Positions 54,225 through 61,678 of a stretch of DNA of 64,000 bases are shown in pieces. Position 1 is the first letter of the stretch. Each line of letters begins with the position of its first letter. Position numbers and translations under genes: made by a program. This DNA comes from an uncultured Dehalococcoidia bacterium (GTDB lineage Bacteria; Chloroflexota; Dehalococcoidia; Lucifugimonadales; UBA3495), in contig OY282494.1 in NCBI GenBank assembly GCA_958296385.1, positions 1,897,537 to 1,961,536 on the forward strand, given 5' to 3'. The notes under the pieces were generated by a model. The model searched no databases. It was given only the letters and a program-made list of their open reading frames with translations, and was not told the DNA's origin.

Positions 54225-55406
54225 CTAATCCCTCGCAAGAATGACGGTGCCGCCGCTGTGACGGGAACCCAGCGCGCCGCCGGTGCCGTGGGCCAAAGCA
54301 ATTTTGCAGTCGGGCACCTGGCGTCCGGTGCCGTCGAACTGATGGCGCAGCTGGCGGGTGGCCTCCAGCAGCAGGAATATCCCGCGCATACCGGGGTGGT
54401 TGGACGACAGGCCGCCGCCGTCGGTGTTGGTGGGCAGGCGTCCGCCGACTTTCAGCTGCCCGTCGCTGACGAATTGTCCGCCCTCCCCTTTCTTGCAAAA
54501 GCCCAAATCCTCCAGCGTCTCCACGACGGTGATGGTGAACGAGTCGTACACCATCGCCATATCAATGTCGTCGTGGGTAACGCCGGCCATCTCAAAGGCG
54601 CGGGGGGCGCTCTGGTGGGCGGCGATGTAGATGAGGTCGCGGCGGCCGGCGCCCTGGTGGGCGATGGCCTCGCCGGCGCCCAGCACCCAAACCGGCGTGT
54701 GGCGGCAGTTGCGGGCCACCTCCGGCGATGCGACGACCACGGCGCCGCCGCCGTCGGTGATGACGCAGCAATCCATCAGATGCAGCGGGTCGGATATGAC
54801 CCGCGAGCCTACCACGTCGGCAACGGTAACCGGGTCCCGGAACAGGGCCTCCGGGTTCATTGCGGCGTGATGACGCATCGCGACGGACACCTCGGCCAGC
54901 TGTTCGGACGTGGTGCCGTACAGGTGCATATGCCGGCGCGCAATCATCGCGTAGAGGCCCACCGTCGTGAGGCCGTAGAGTTCCTCAAAGCTGTCCGGGG
55001 ACGGCTCCAGGATGGGGTGGCCAAAGCGCCCCACGCCGCCGGTGCCTACCGACACGCCGCCGGAACGGGCCAGGCTGCTGTACGTGATAACCGCCACGTT
55101 GATGCGCCCGGCGGCGATGGCGGTCAAGGCGTGGGAAAGGTGAAACTCAAAGGACCCGCCGCCCACGGTGGTGTTGTCCACGTAGCGCGGGTACATATTA
55201 AGGTAGTCGGCCAGGTTCATACCGCTGTTGCGGGCGCTGCTGGACGCAGTAAAAAGGCCGTCCACGTCGTCCTTGCTCAGGCCGGCGTCGGCCAACGCCT
55301 TGATGACGCTCTCGCCCTGAATTTGCAGCTCGCTCTTGTCGGGAGCGTAACGGGTGACGTGCTCGTGGATGCCTACAATGGCGGCGGCGCGCCTCAGGTC
55401 AACCAT
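54225..55406 (-). CDS. Thiolase-like (SCP-x/Ltp type) protein
   Basis: 393 residues of the thiolase fold. GESVIKALADAGLSKDDVDGLF is at about 31-52. DNTTVGGGSFEFHLSHAL at about 77-94 is where thiolases have the nucleophilic Cys, and it reads Ser here. MVYDSFTITVVETLEDLGFC is near 284, and NTDGGGLSSNHPGMRG is near 328. Loss of the Cys and the DUF35 partner fit the lipid-transfer (Ltp2-like) class that does retro-aldol cleavage of acyl-CoAs rather than thiolysis. The function on a sterol-like or branched acyl-CoA is inferred. Confidence 0.85.
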   Translation of the reverse strand: MVDLRRAAAIVGIHEHVTRYAPDKSELQIQGESVIKALADAGLSKDDVDGLFTASSSARNSGMNLADYLNMYPRYVDNTTVGGGSFEFHLSHALTAIAAGRINVAVITYSSLARSGGVSVGTGGVGRFGHPILEPSPDSFEELYGLTTVGLYAMIARRHMHLYGTTSEQLAEVSVAMRHHAAMNPEALFRDPVTVADVVGSRVISDPLHLMDCCVITDGGGAVVVASPEVARNCRHTPVWVLGAGEAIAHQGAGRRDLIYIAAHQSAPRAFEMAGVTHDDIDMAMVYDSFTITVVETLEDLGFCKKGEGGQFVSDGQLKVGGRLPTNTDGGGLSSNHPGMRGIFLLLEATRQLRHQFDGTGRQVPDCKIALAHGTGGALGSRHSGGTVILARD

Positions 55407-55532
55407 GCCGTGTGCACCTCCATAAGGGGTTTGGAGAATCGGGGGTTTCGGTAAATCGGATGGGGTTCGGAAAGGCCGGAGCCGATTTTGACCGCCCCAT
55501 TATGCCACAAACGGGCCGGTGCGGGTAACCGG

Positions 55533-55577
55533 GCGGGCGTCATCATTGCGGGCGTCATCATTGCGGGCGTCATAATT
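55533..55577. repeat. 15-bp tandem repeat (3 units)
   Basis: Units at 55533-55547, 55548-55562 and 55563-55577 (GCGGGCGTCATCATT; the last has CATAATT). They overlap the stop codon of the 55570-56700 gene. The rest of the 55407-55569 gap holds nothing I can name. Confidence 0.75.
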
Positions 55578-56700
55578 GCAGCAGCCGGTTCAGGCGGGAG
55601 TGCTGCGCCGGGTCCAGTTCCCGGCCGGCCAGCGCGGGATGGTCGGGGCCGTAGCGGTGGGCGCGGAAGGTGGCGTTGCTGTACTCCATTCCGCCGGCGC
55701 CGCCGGCCGCCGCGCTGTTCATGAAAAACGGGTTGATGTACTCCCACACGATTTCGCCGCGCGGCGTAACCTCAAAGAGGCGGCCGGGGGCGCCCTCGCA
55801 AATCAGGGTGTTGCCGTTGGGCTGCCGCTCGGCGCTGCTGATGTTGTAGCTGTAAAAGGAGATGGCCGGCGCACCCTGGTACTGCCAGCGGATTTCGCTG
55901 CTGGCCGGGTCAACCTCCACAATCCGGGAGTAGCTGACGCCGCGCCGGTGGCCGCCGTTGTCAAAGATGAGCACGTTCCCGTTGTCCAGCCAGGTGGGAT
56001 GGTGCTGGTGGTAAATCTCGCCCGGCCCCCACTTCCACTTGAAAGCGCCGCTGGCCCGGTCAACGATGCCGACGGTGCTGGTGAGACGGTAGCTGACCAG
56101 CAAATCGCCGTCGGGGGTAACGTTCAGGCAGTTGCCGTGCGTCCACTCCCGGCGCGCTTCCAGAGGGCAGATGACGTCCTCGGATAAGTCCAGATGCTCC
56201 CAGGAACGCCATTCCCAGACGGTGGCGCCGTCGGGGGTAACCTCGCGCACCACGTCGCCCAGCATACCGGGGGCAAAGTCCACGTCAAACCCGCCCTGCA
56301 CCTGGGCGGCCAGACCGTCGGGCAGGGGTTCCCACAGCAGCAGCAGGGTGTTGCCGTTGGGCAGGCGCTCGTAATCGTGGTGCAGCATCGGGTCGCGGTA
56401 CGCCCAAACCAGGTTGCCGTCCCAGTCCAGCTCGATAATGCTGGCCGAGGAGCCGCCGACGGTTTCCACGCCGCCAGCATCCTCCGGCGGGGCCGTGCGG
56501 CACAGCAGGTTGCCGTTGTCCAGCAGGTAGGCGTAATGGATGCCCTCGTCGGAATGCCAGCGGTGCACGACGTCGCCGTGCAGGTCAATCAGGTAAGCAT
56601 CGCGCCCGCCCCGCGTGGTGGAGAACAGGGTGTAGCCCGGATAGCAGGCCGGCGGCGTGTAATGAATCAACCCCACCGGATGATGAATTGACCAGCCCAT
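55570..56700 (-). CDS. Arylsulfotransferase-like (ASST) beta-propeller protein
   Basis: 376 residues built from repeated propeller blades with DxxGNxVWxY-type strands: LDWDGNLVWAYRD, VTPDGATVWEWRS, SGAFKWKWGPG, PRGEIVWEYINP. It has HDYERLPNGNTLLLLW near 109 and HHPTWLDNGNVLIFDNGG near 238, the His-containing strands of ASST/PF14269-type proteins. Classic ASST is periplasmic, yet no signal peptide is seen here; the protein starts MGWSIHHPVGL. It may act on an intracellular sulfate ester or be a binding propeller. GGGAGGG lies about 7 bp before the ATG. Confidence 0.78.
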   Translation of the reverse strand: MGWSIHHPVGLIHYTPPACYPGYTLFSTTRGGRDAYLIDLHGDVVHRWHSDEGIHYAYLLDNGNLLCRTAPPEDAGGVETVGGSSASIIELDWDGNLVWAYRDPMLHHDYERLPNGNTLLLLWEPLPDGLAAQVQGGFDVDFAPGMLGDVVREVTPDGATVWEWRSWEHLDLSEDVICPLEARREWTHGNCLNVTPDGDLLVSYRLTSTVGIVDRASGAFKWKWGPGEIYHQHHPTWLDNGNVLIFDNGGHRRGVSYSRIVEVDPASSEIRWQYQGAPAISFYSYNISSAERQPNGNTLICEGAPGRLFEVTPRGEIVWEYINPFFMNSAAAGGAGGMEYSNATFRAHRYGPDHPALAGRELDPAQHSRLNRLLQL

Positions 56701-56845
56701 AACGCGCCCTCCCGAATAGACATCTAGAATGATGCCGGATTATAGCAGGATGCGGCGCAGTTGACCGGCAAGGCGATTGGAATATACTGCCTGCGTTACC
56801 GGAGCATCGCCGATTGCCGGATGTTCCGTACCGGGAGGTGAAACT

Positions 56846-57103
56846 GTGACCCAAACGCGTATTGAAACCAGCCTGGCGCAAAACGACCTTGACCAATTGC
56901 AAAAGTGGGTTGCCGACGGGCAATTTACCGACCTGGCCGACGCTATCCAATGCGCGGTGCACGCCGCAATTGATTTATGGCGGTACGATGAGTTCGTCAA
57001 GTGGGAAAAAGAGAAGTACGGCGGGATGACCGATGATGAATTCGACAAAGCCCTTGCTGAGGAAGGGTTGGGGGATTACTTGAAACTATGCCCATCGTAT
57101 TAA
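56846..57103 (+). CDS. Ribbon-helix-helix (ParD/CopG-like) small protein
   Basis: 85 residues from GTG 56846, which has GGGAGGTG about 5 bp before it; the frame open from 56777 is less likely. The start TRIETSLAQNDLDQLQKWVADG followed by a helix FTDLADAIQCAVHAAIDLW is an RHH-type DNA-binding fold. The acidic tail (EFVKWEKEKYGGMTDDEFDKAL) is like toxin-binding tails of ParD antitoxins. No toxin gene follows; the next gene is a transporter. It may be an orphan antitoxin or a free regulator. Confidence 0.65.
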   Translation: MTQTRIETSLAQNDLDQLQKWVADGQFTDLADAIQCAVHAAIDLWRYDEFVKWEKEKYGGMTDDEFDKALAEEGLGDYLKLCPSY

Positions 57104-57161
57104 GAGTCAGGGACGCCCCGATGCGGCTGCTGGCGTAATACTGCATCCGGCCTAAATCAGT

Positions 57162-58061
57162 ATGTGGATTTTGCTTGCCATTTGCAGCGCGGCTTCTTTG
57201 GGGCTGGCTAACATTGCGCATAAGCGGCTGCTGGATAATTACCTGCCGGGCGTGGGGGTGTTGGGCGCCGGCTCGGTTTTGACGCGGCTGACTTGTGCCG
57301 TTGTCGTGCTGGCGGTGGTGGGTTGGCCGTCGGATGCGCCGCTGCTGGCGGTGGGCATTGGGCTGGTGTCCGGGGTCAGCCTGGGGGCGGGACTGGCGTT
57401 TTTGTTTCTGGGGTTGAAACTTGGCGAGGCGTCCCGGGCCGTTGCGGTTAGCCAGACTTATCCGATACTGGTGGCGCTGCTGGCGCTGCTGTTTCTTGGC
57501 GAACGGGTGGCGCTGCCGCAGTGGGCGGCCATCGGATTGGTCATCGGCGGGGCGGCGCTCATCTCGGTAGAGGGCTGGGGGCGGCGGCTGTTGCAGTTGA
57601 CGCCGGGGCTGGGCGCATTGTTCGCCAGCTCGGTCGGGCTGGGGCTGGCGTTCTTTCTGGCCGATTTCGTCCTGCAAGACCTTACTCCCTGGGAGGTGTT
57701 CGGGCTGCAAGAGTTGGGGATGGCGCCGGTGTTCGCCATATTCGGGCGGCCGGACAACTGGCGGCGATTGTTCCGGGGTATTCGCACGCCGGGCGGTTTC
57801 TGGACTTTTCTCATCGGCGAGGGCATCCTGCCGCAGCTGGCGATAATCCTGTTCGTCTGGTCGTTCAGCATCGGGCCGGTTGCGCTGGCGGCGGCGCTGC
57901 TGGCGACGCGTCCGCTGTTCGTGTTCGTGGTGGGGACGCTGCTGAGCTGGCGCACGCTGGGGCTGTTGCAGGAATCGCTGAAACCGTCGGCGCTGGCCGT
58001 CAAGTTCGCCGGCATCGGGGCGATCGTTGCCGGCACCGTCGTGCTGGCGTTGTCCGGATGA
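57162..58061 (+). CDS. EamA/DMT-family transporter
   Basis: 299 residues with about ten hydrophobic helices in two EamA halves. EASRAVAVSQTYPILVALLALLFLGERV at about 90-117 is the typical end of half 1, and VALAAALLATRPLFVFVVGTLLSW near 245-268 that of half 2. The family exports small metabolites such as amino acids across the inner membrane. The ATG at 57162 follows the stop of the RHH gene by 58 bp. Substrate unknown. Confidence 0.85.
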   Translation: MWILLAICSAASLGLANIAHKRLLDNYLPGVGVLGAGSVLTRLTCAVVVLAVVGWPSDAPLLAVGIGLVSGVSLGAGLAFLFLGLKLGEASRAVAVSQTYPILVALLALLFLGERVALPQWAAIGLVIGGAALISVEGWGRRLLQLTPGLGALFASSVGLGLAFFLADFVLQDLTPWEVFGLQELGMAPVFAIFGRPDNWRRLFRGIRTPGGFWTFLIGEGILPQLAIILFVWSFSIGPVALAAALLATRPLFVFVVGTLLSWRTLGLLQESLKPSALAVKFAGIGAIVAGTVVLALSG

Positions 58062-58101
58062 AAGCCGGGCCGTCATCAAAGCCGGGCCGTCATCCCGGAG
58101 G

Positions 58102-58770
58102 TCAGGCGGCGGGCGTAGTCTCCGGCGCCGGGCGGCGGAACCGCACCGTCCAGAAATGCACCAGTCCTACCGCTACGAATATGCCCAGGCAGTACCAGAC
58201 GGGGGCCCAGTCGATGTTAAAGATGGCTTTGGCGACGACCAGCGACGACAGGTACATAAAGGTTAGCGTAACGGTGGTGCTGCGGGTGATGGCGAGTATG
58301 GCGGCGGCGGGCAGGGCCAGCAGCAGGGCCGGGCCGGGCAGTATGGCGGCGGTTACGCCGACGGCGGTTGCCGCGCCGCGCCCGCCCCGGAACCGCACCC
58401 ACGCCGGCCAGACTTGCCCGGCCAGCGCCGCCGCGCCAGCCAGCATCCCCGGCCGGGATATGGTGAACAGCCCGGCCAGCAAGTCCGGCGCGGCGGCCGG
58501 GTTATCTATGCCGGGCGGCTTGAGCCAGTGGGCCAGCAGGTTGAAAATCAGCACCGCCGCAACGCCCTTGGCCAGGTCAACGCCGCCGACTAAGAACGCC
58601 CAGCGGCGGCCCAAGAGGCGGCCGACGTTGTTGGCGCCGGCGTTGCCATCGCCGGAACGCCGGACGTCAATGACGCCGGCGGAGGCCCGTTTGACGGCCA
58701 GATAAGCGACGGGGATGCTGCCCAGCAGGTAGCCGAAAACGACCGCCGCGCCGGAGAGCAGGAGTATCAT
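58102..58770 (-). CDS. plsY: Acyl-phosphate glycerol-3-phosphate acyltransferase PlsY
   Basis: 222 residues with five or so membrane helices. Motif 1 is LLGSIPVAYLAVK and RSGDGNAGANNVGRLLG. Motif 2 is GQVWPAWVRFRGGRGAATAVG at about 118-138, and the C-terminal helix has a late Trp/His segment. In other PlsY proteins the second motif reads GHxFPxxxxFKGGKGVAT; here Gln replaces His and Trp replaces Phe. It transfers acyl groups from acyl-phosphate to glycerol-3-phosphate in phospholipid synthesis. Confidence 0.9.
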   Translation of the reverse strand: MILLLSGAAVVFGYLLGSIPVAYLAVKRASAGVIDVRRSGDGNAGANNVGRLLGRRWAFLVGGVDLAKGVAAVLIFNLLAHWLKPPGIDNPAAAPDLLAGLFTISRPGMLAGAAALAGQVWPAWVRFRGGRGAATAVGVTAAILPGPALLLALPAAAILAITRSTTVTLTFMYLSSLVVAKAIFNIDWAPVWYCLGIFVAVGLVHFWTVRFRRPAPETTPAA

Positions 58771-58807
58771 CTAACGGAGCAGCAAGTCGCCGGGCGCCGG
58801 GGCGCCG

Positions 58808-59773
58808 TCAGGCTTGCACGAGGCTGGGTTTTACCTGGGTGCACCAGTGGCGGTACTTGGGGTTGTTGCCAACCACGATGTCAAAGTACATCCGCTGTAA
58901 TTCGTTGGAAATCGGGCCCGGCTCGCCGTCGCCGATGGGACGGCGGTCCAGTTCCACTACCGGCGTCAAGTGGGCCGCCGTGCCGCTGAGGAACACTTCA
59001 TCGGCCAGGTACAGCTCGCTGCGGTCGATGGTGCGCGTTACCACGTCCATCCCGAACTCAGCGCGGGAGAGCTGCATCACGGTATCCCGGGTAATCCCGC
59101 TGAGGACGTTATCCTCCAGCGGCGGGGTGTAGATGCGGCCGTCCTTGACCATAAAGATGTTCTCGCCGGAACCCTCGGAGACGTGGCCGTCGTGGTTGAG
59201 CAGGATGGCCTCGTCAAACCCGTTCAGCGTAGCCTCGGTTTTGGCGAGGATGCTGTTGACGTAGATGCCGCACGCCTTGATGCGGGCGGGTATCATCGGG
59301 TCGTCAACGCGGCGCCAGGACGAGGTGCAGCAGCGCAGACGGTCGCTGCCCAGGTAGTTGCCGAAGGGTACGGTGATGAGGGTAAAGTCGGACGCCAAGT
59401 CCTGCAACTTCAGGTTGGCCACCAGCTCCTCGCTCTTGTAAGCCAGGGGCCGGATGTAGATGTCGCTGTCGTGGTTGTTGCGCTCCACCAGTTCCGTGGT
59501 GATGCGGCAGAGGTCGTCGGCGGAGTAGGGGATGTTGAGCATGAGGATGCGGCAGCCGTCGAGGAGCCGTTCGTAATGCTCGCGCATCCGAAAGATGTTG
59601 ATGGCGCCCTGCTCGGCGTTCCAGTTGCCGCGGATGCCCTCAAACACGCCGGTGCCGTAGTGGAGGGCGTGGGTCATTACGCTTACGTTGGCCTCGCTTA
59701 CCGGGACAAAGCTGCCGCGGAAGAACACCTGAAGCTGATTGACGTTGAACGAAGCCTGGCCGTTAGTAGTCAC
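58808..59773 (-). CDS. ilvE: Branched-chain amino acid aminotransferase
   Basis: 321 residues, a fold-type IV PLP enzyme. VMTHALHYGTGVFEGIRGNW is near 32-51. The PLP Lys is in RIKACGIYVNSILAKTEA at about 166, and EGSGENIFMVKDGRIYTPP and the PLP-phosphate loop LSGITRDTVMQL follow. It interconverts Val/Leu/Ile and their 2-oxo acids. The start is GTG 59773 with AGGGGG 8 bp upstream; the upstream open frame to 59998 is not family-like. plsY follows 37 bp after its stop. Confidence 0.93.
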   Translation of the reverse strand: MTTNGQASFNVNQLQVFFRGSFVPVSEANVSVMTHALHYGTGVFEGIRGNWNAEQGAINIFRMREHYERLLDGCRILMLNIPYSADDLCRITTELVERNNHDSDIYIRPLAYKSEELVANLKLQDLASDFTLITVPFGNYLGSDRLRCCTSSWRRVDDPMIPARIKACGIYVNSILAKTEATLNGFDEAILLNHDGHVSEGSGENIFMVKDGRIYTPPLEDNVLSGITRDTVMQLSRAEFGMDVVTRTIDRSELYLADEVFLSGTAAHLTPVVELDRRPIGDGEPGPISNELQRMYFDIVVGNNPKYRHWCTQVKPSLVQA

Positions 59774-60061
59774 GTAATGCCCCCTGTATGGAGAAAAATC
59801 TAGCCTATTATACCGCCCCGCACACCCGTTGCCAATTTGCAAATTGCGGCAATTCAGCCGGTGTTGTCGGGGCCTGCGGAACGGCGGCGCTGGCGCAGTT
59901 CTCAAAAATCTCCGAAATTCGTCAACGGGACATAATCCGACGGATGGCTGGGGTTTGCTATAAACACGGCATCCTGATGGCGGTGAACATCGCCGCATGG
60001 ATCCGGCCCGGAATCAGTCCGGCCCGGAATCTACCCGTGCCGGGAATTGAGGAAAGATTTT

Positions 60062-60751
60062 ATGGCGGACGAACTTAGCAACGAGTTGGCGAAGAAACTA
60101 CGCAAGGCGGAGGAAGCCGCCAACTATATGGAGCAGCTGGAGTCGCTGGCCTCTCAGGCGCCGTCCCTGCGGGAGCAGGTTAGCCTGCTGCAACGGATGC
60201 AGGAGCGGGAAGACCTGCGCGCCGACTCGATGGGGCGGGCGCAAATTGCGCTGTCGGCGGCGTCCGAGGCGCAGCAGAACTTGCCCAGCCTGATTGCCGA
60301 CGCCGCGCGTCTGGTGGACCAGCTGGCCCGCACGCTGCGGGAAGTGGATACGTTCCGCCGGGAGGCTACCGTTGCGCTGAGCGTGGTGGACCGGATGGAC
60401 TACGAGGACGAGATTGACCAGGCGCTGGAGCAGGCCGATGATGCGGATTCGCCGTTGCAGCGGGATGCTCAATCCATCCGGATGATTGTAGGCTCGCGCC
60501 ACGGCAGCACGCGGGTGCGGCAGCTGATGGAGCAACTCACGCCCGGCTTTGAGGTGTTCGCCGGGTGCCGGCTGGACGATACCCCGATGCGCCGGGAGCT
60601 GACCAATCTAATCATGGCGCAGCTGGCGGCGGAGGCCGAGGCGAACCGGGCGCAGCAGCAGCGTCGGATGCCGCCCCCTCCGCCGCCTGCCCCGGCGTTC
60701 CAGGCGCCGCCGGCAACGACCGTTGCGGAATCGGCGGGGGAACCGGCGTAA
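60062..60751 (+). CDS. Coiled-coil protein of unknown function
   Basis: 229 residues from ATG 60062 with GAGGAAAG before it. Almost all of 1-130 is predicted coiled coil (AKKLRKAEEAANYMEQLESLA, then REVDTFRREATVALSV). A small globular part near 135-185 contains RMIVGSRHGSTRVRQLMEQ and GFEVFAGCRLDD. The tail is Pro-rich (MPPPPPPAPAFQAPPA) after a Gln-rich stretch. It could be a structural or cell-division-related scaffold, but no family is recognised. The tRNA gene lies 25 bp after it on the other strand. Confidence 0.7.
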   Translation: MADELSNELAKKLRKAEEAANYMEQLESLASQAPSLREQVSLLQRMQEREDLRADSMGRAQIALSAASEAQQNLPSLIADAARLVDQLARTLREVDTFRREATVALSVVDRMDYEDEIDQALEQADDADSPLQRDAQSIRMIVGSRHGSTRVRQLMEQLTPGFEVFAGCRLDDTPMRRELTNLIMAQLAAEAEANRAQQQRRMPPPPPPAPAFQAPPATTVAESAGEPA

Positions 60752-60776
60752 GCCAGCCAGGGGAAGGGGCACAAAA

Positions 60777-60850
60777 TGGCACCGGCGGAAGGAATCGAAC
60801 CCACACCTTCGGTTTTGGAGACCGATGAGCTACCATTACACCACGCCGGT
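60777..60850 (-). tRNA. tRNA-Trp (anticodon CCA)
   Basis: 74 bases including an encoded CCA. The acceptor stem is ACCGGCG with CGCCGGT, and the anticodon stem TCGGT with ACCGA. The anticodon loop is CTCCAAA, giving CCA for Trp. The T-loop TTCGATT and D-loop AATGGTA are normal. Under this folding both the D-stem and the T-stem contain one T-T mismatch. Confidence 0.93.
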
Positions 60851-60860
60851 GCGTCCAACA

Positions 60861-60889
60861 ATTGTAGCAACCCGCCGCCATAACCGCAA
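60861..60889 (-). promoter_or_regulatory. Promoter of the tRNA-Trp gene
   Basis: On the minus strand: TTGCGG (60884-60889), a 17-bp spacer and TACAAT (60861-60866), ending 10 bp before the tRNA 5' end. Confidence 0.55.
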
Positions 60890-61036
60890 CCGTTCCCGGA
60901 AACCGGGCGGCGGCGATTACGGCAGCGTTCCGTTTTGGGTCAAGTCATAATCGTTCATCCTGTGGGAGAGAGTTTGGGGTTGGCTGGTATCGGGCGGTGT
61001 CGTATCGGGCTATCGGGTGGTTGGTTTGGCGTTGGT

Positions 61037-61455
61037 TGTCGGAGATTCAAGTCGTTGTCAGCCCTACGGCCGGAGGTTGGTACGCAACTATTTTGGACCT
61101 TCATTTTACGTGTCCTACCTTTTTAGGGGCTGCACGCGGGCTGAAGCTCGATACCCAGCGGAGGCAGCCCACGCCGTGTAAGCGGGGATGGGAATACCCT
61201 TGCCGATTGCGGTTTTGCTGACTGGCCGTTTTTGACTTGAATCTCCGGCGGTTGTGCTAGCGGTGTGATGGCTCCGGTTCACCAGGGGACGTTCCTGGCC
61301 GGGAACGGCTGGAGGCCGGGGGTTGGTTGATTGCCCGATGGATGTATATTACACGAACGGGTGTACCGTTTGGCAATAGGGGGAGTGTCATTGATTTTTT
61401 GGGATTTGGGGAGGGGTGACGCTGGGGGAAATGATTTCCCCCAGACCCCCTGCGA
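61037..61455. repeat. MITE-like repeat R1, copy 2
   Basis: Same element and orientation as 11215-11615. Terminal inverted repeats lie at 61040-61053 and 61234-61247, 208 bp apart end to end, with the internal hairpin and the downstream palindrome preserved. It fills most of the gap between the tRNA and the CocE gene; only the 61388-61636 reading frame is worth calling there. Confidence 0.8.
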
Positions 61456-61636
61456 AGGGTTTGCCCGGTGGGGATGGCATTATTTGGGCCGACGTTATCT
61501 GGGCCGGAGTCGGAACGACGCCGCCGGATTGTCCTGGGCCGGGGCGTTCGTACCATCCGGACCAGAGGTACACAATCCCGAACAGGATAATCAGGGCGAC
61601 TACTACGCTGATGGCGAGGCATCCGTAGCGGGCCAT
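61388..61636 (-). CDS. Small membrane protein whose C-terminus runs into repeat R1
   Basis: 82 residues from ATG 61636, with GAGGACG about 8 bp before it. The first half is one membrane helix (YGCLAISVVVALIILFGIVY). A Pro/Gln-rich segment follows (TPAQITSAQIMPSPP), and the last 25 residues (GEIISPSVTPPQIPKNQ) are encoded by the palindrome part of R1. So the gene either pre-dates the repeat and was fused to it, or is a chance frame. No family is recognised. Confidence 0.45.
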   Translation of the reverse strand: MARYGCLAISVVVALIILFGIVYLWSGWYERPGPGQSGGVVPTPAQITSAQIMPSPPGKPFAGGLGEIISPSVTPPQIPKNQ

Positions 61637-61678
61637 GGCGTCCGTCCTCAATTGCGGCGTTAGTTAGCGCCGGGGCGT

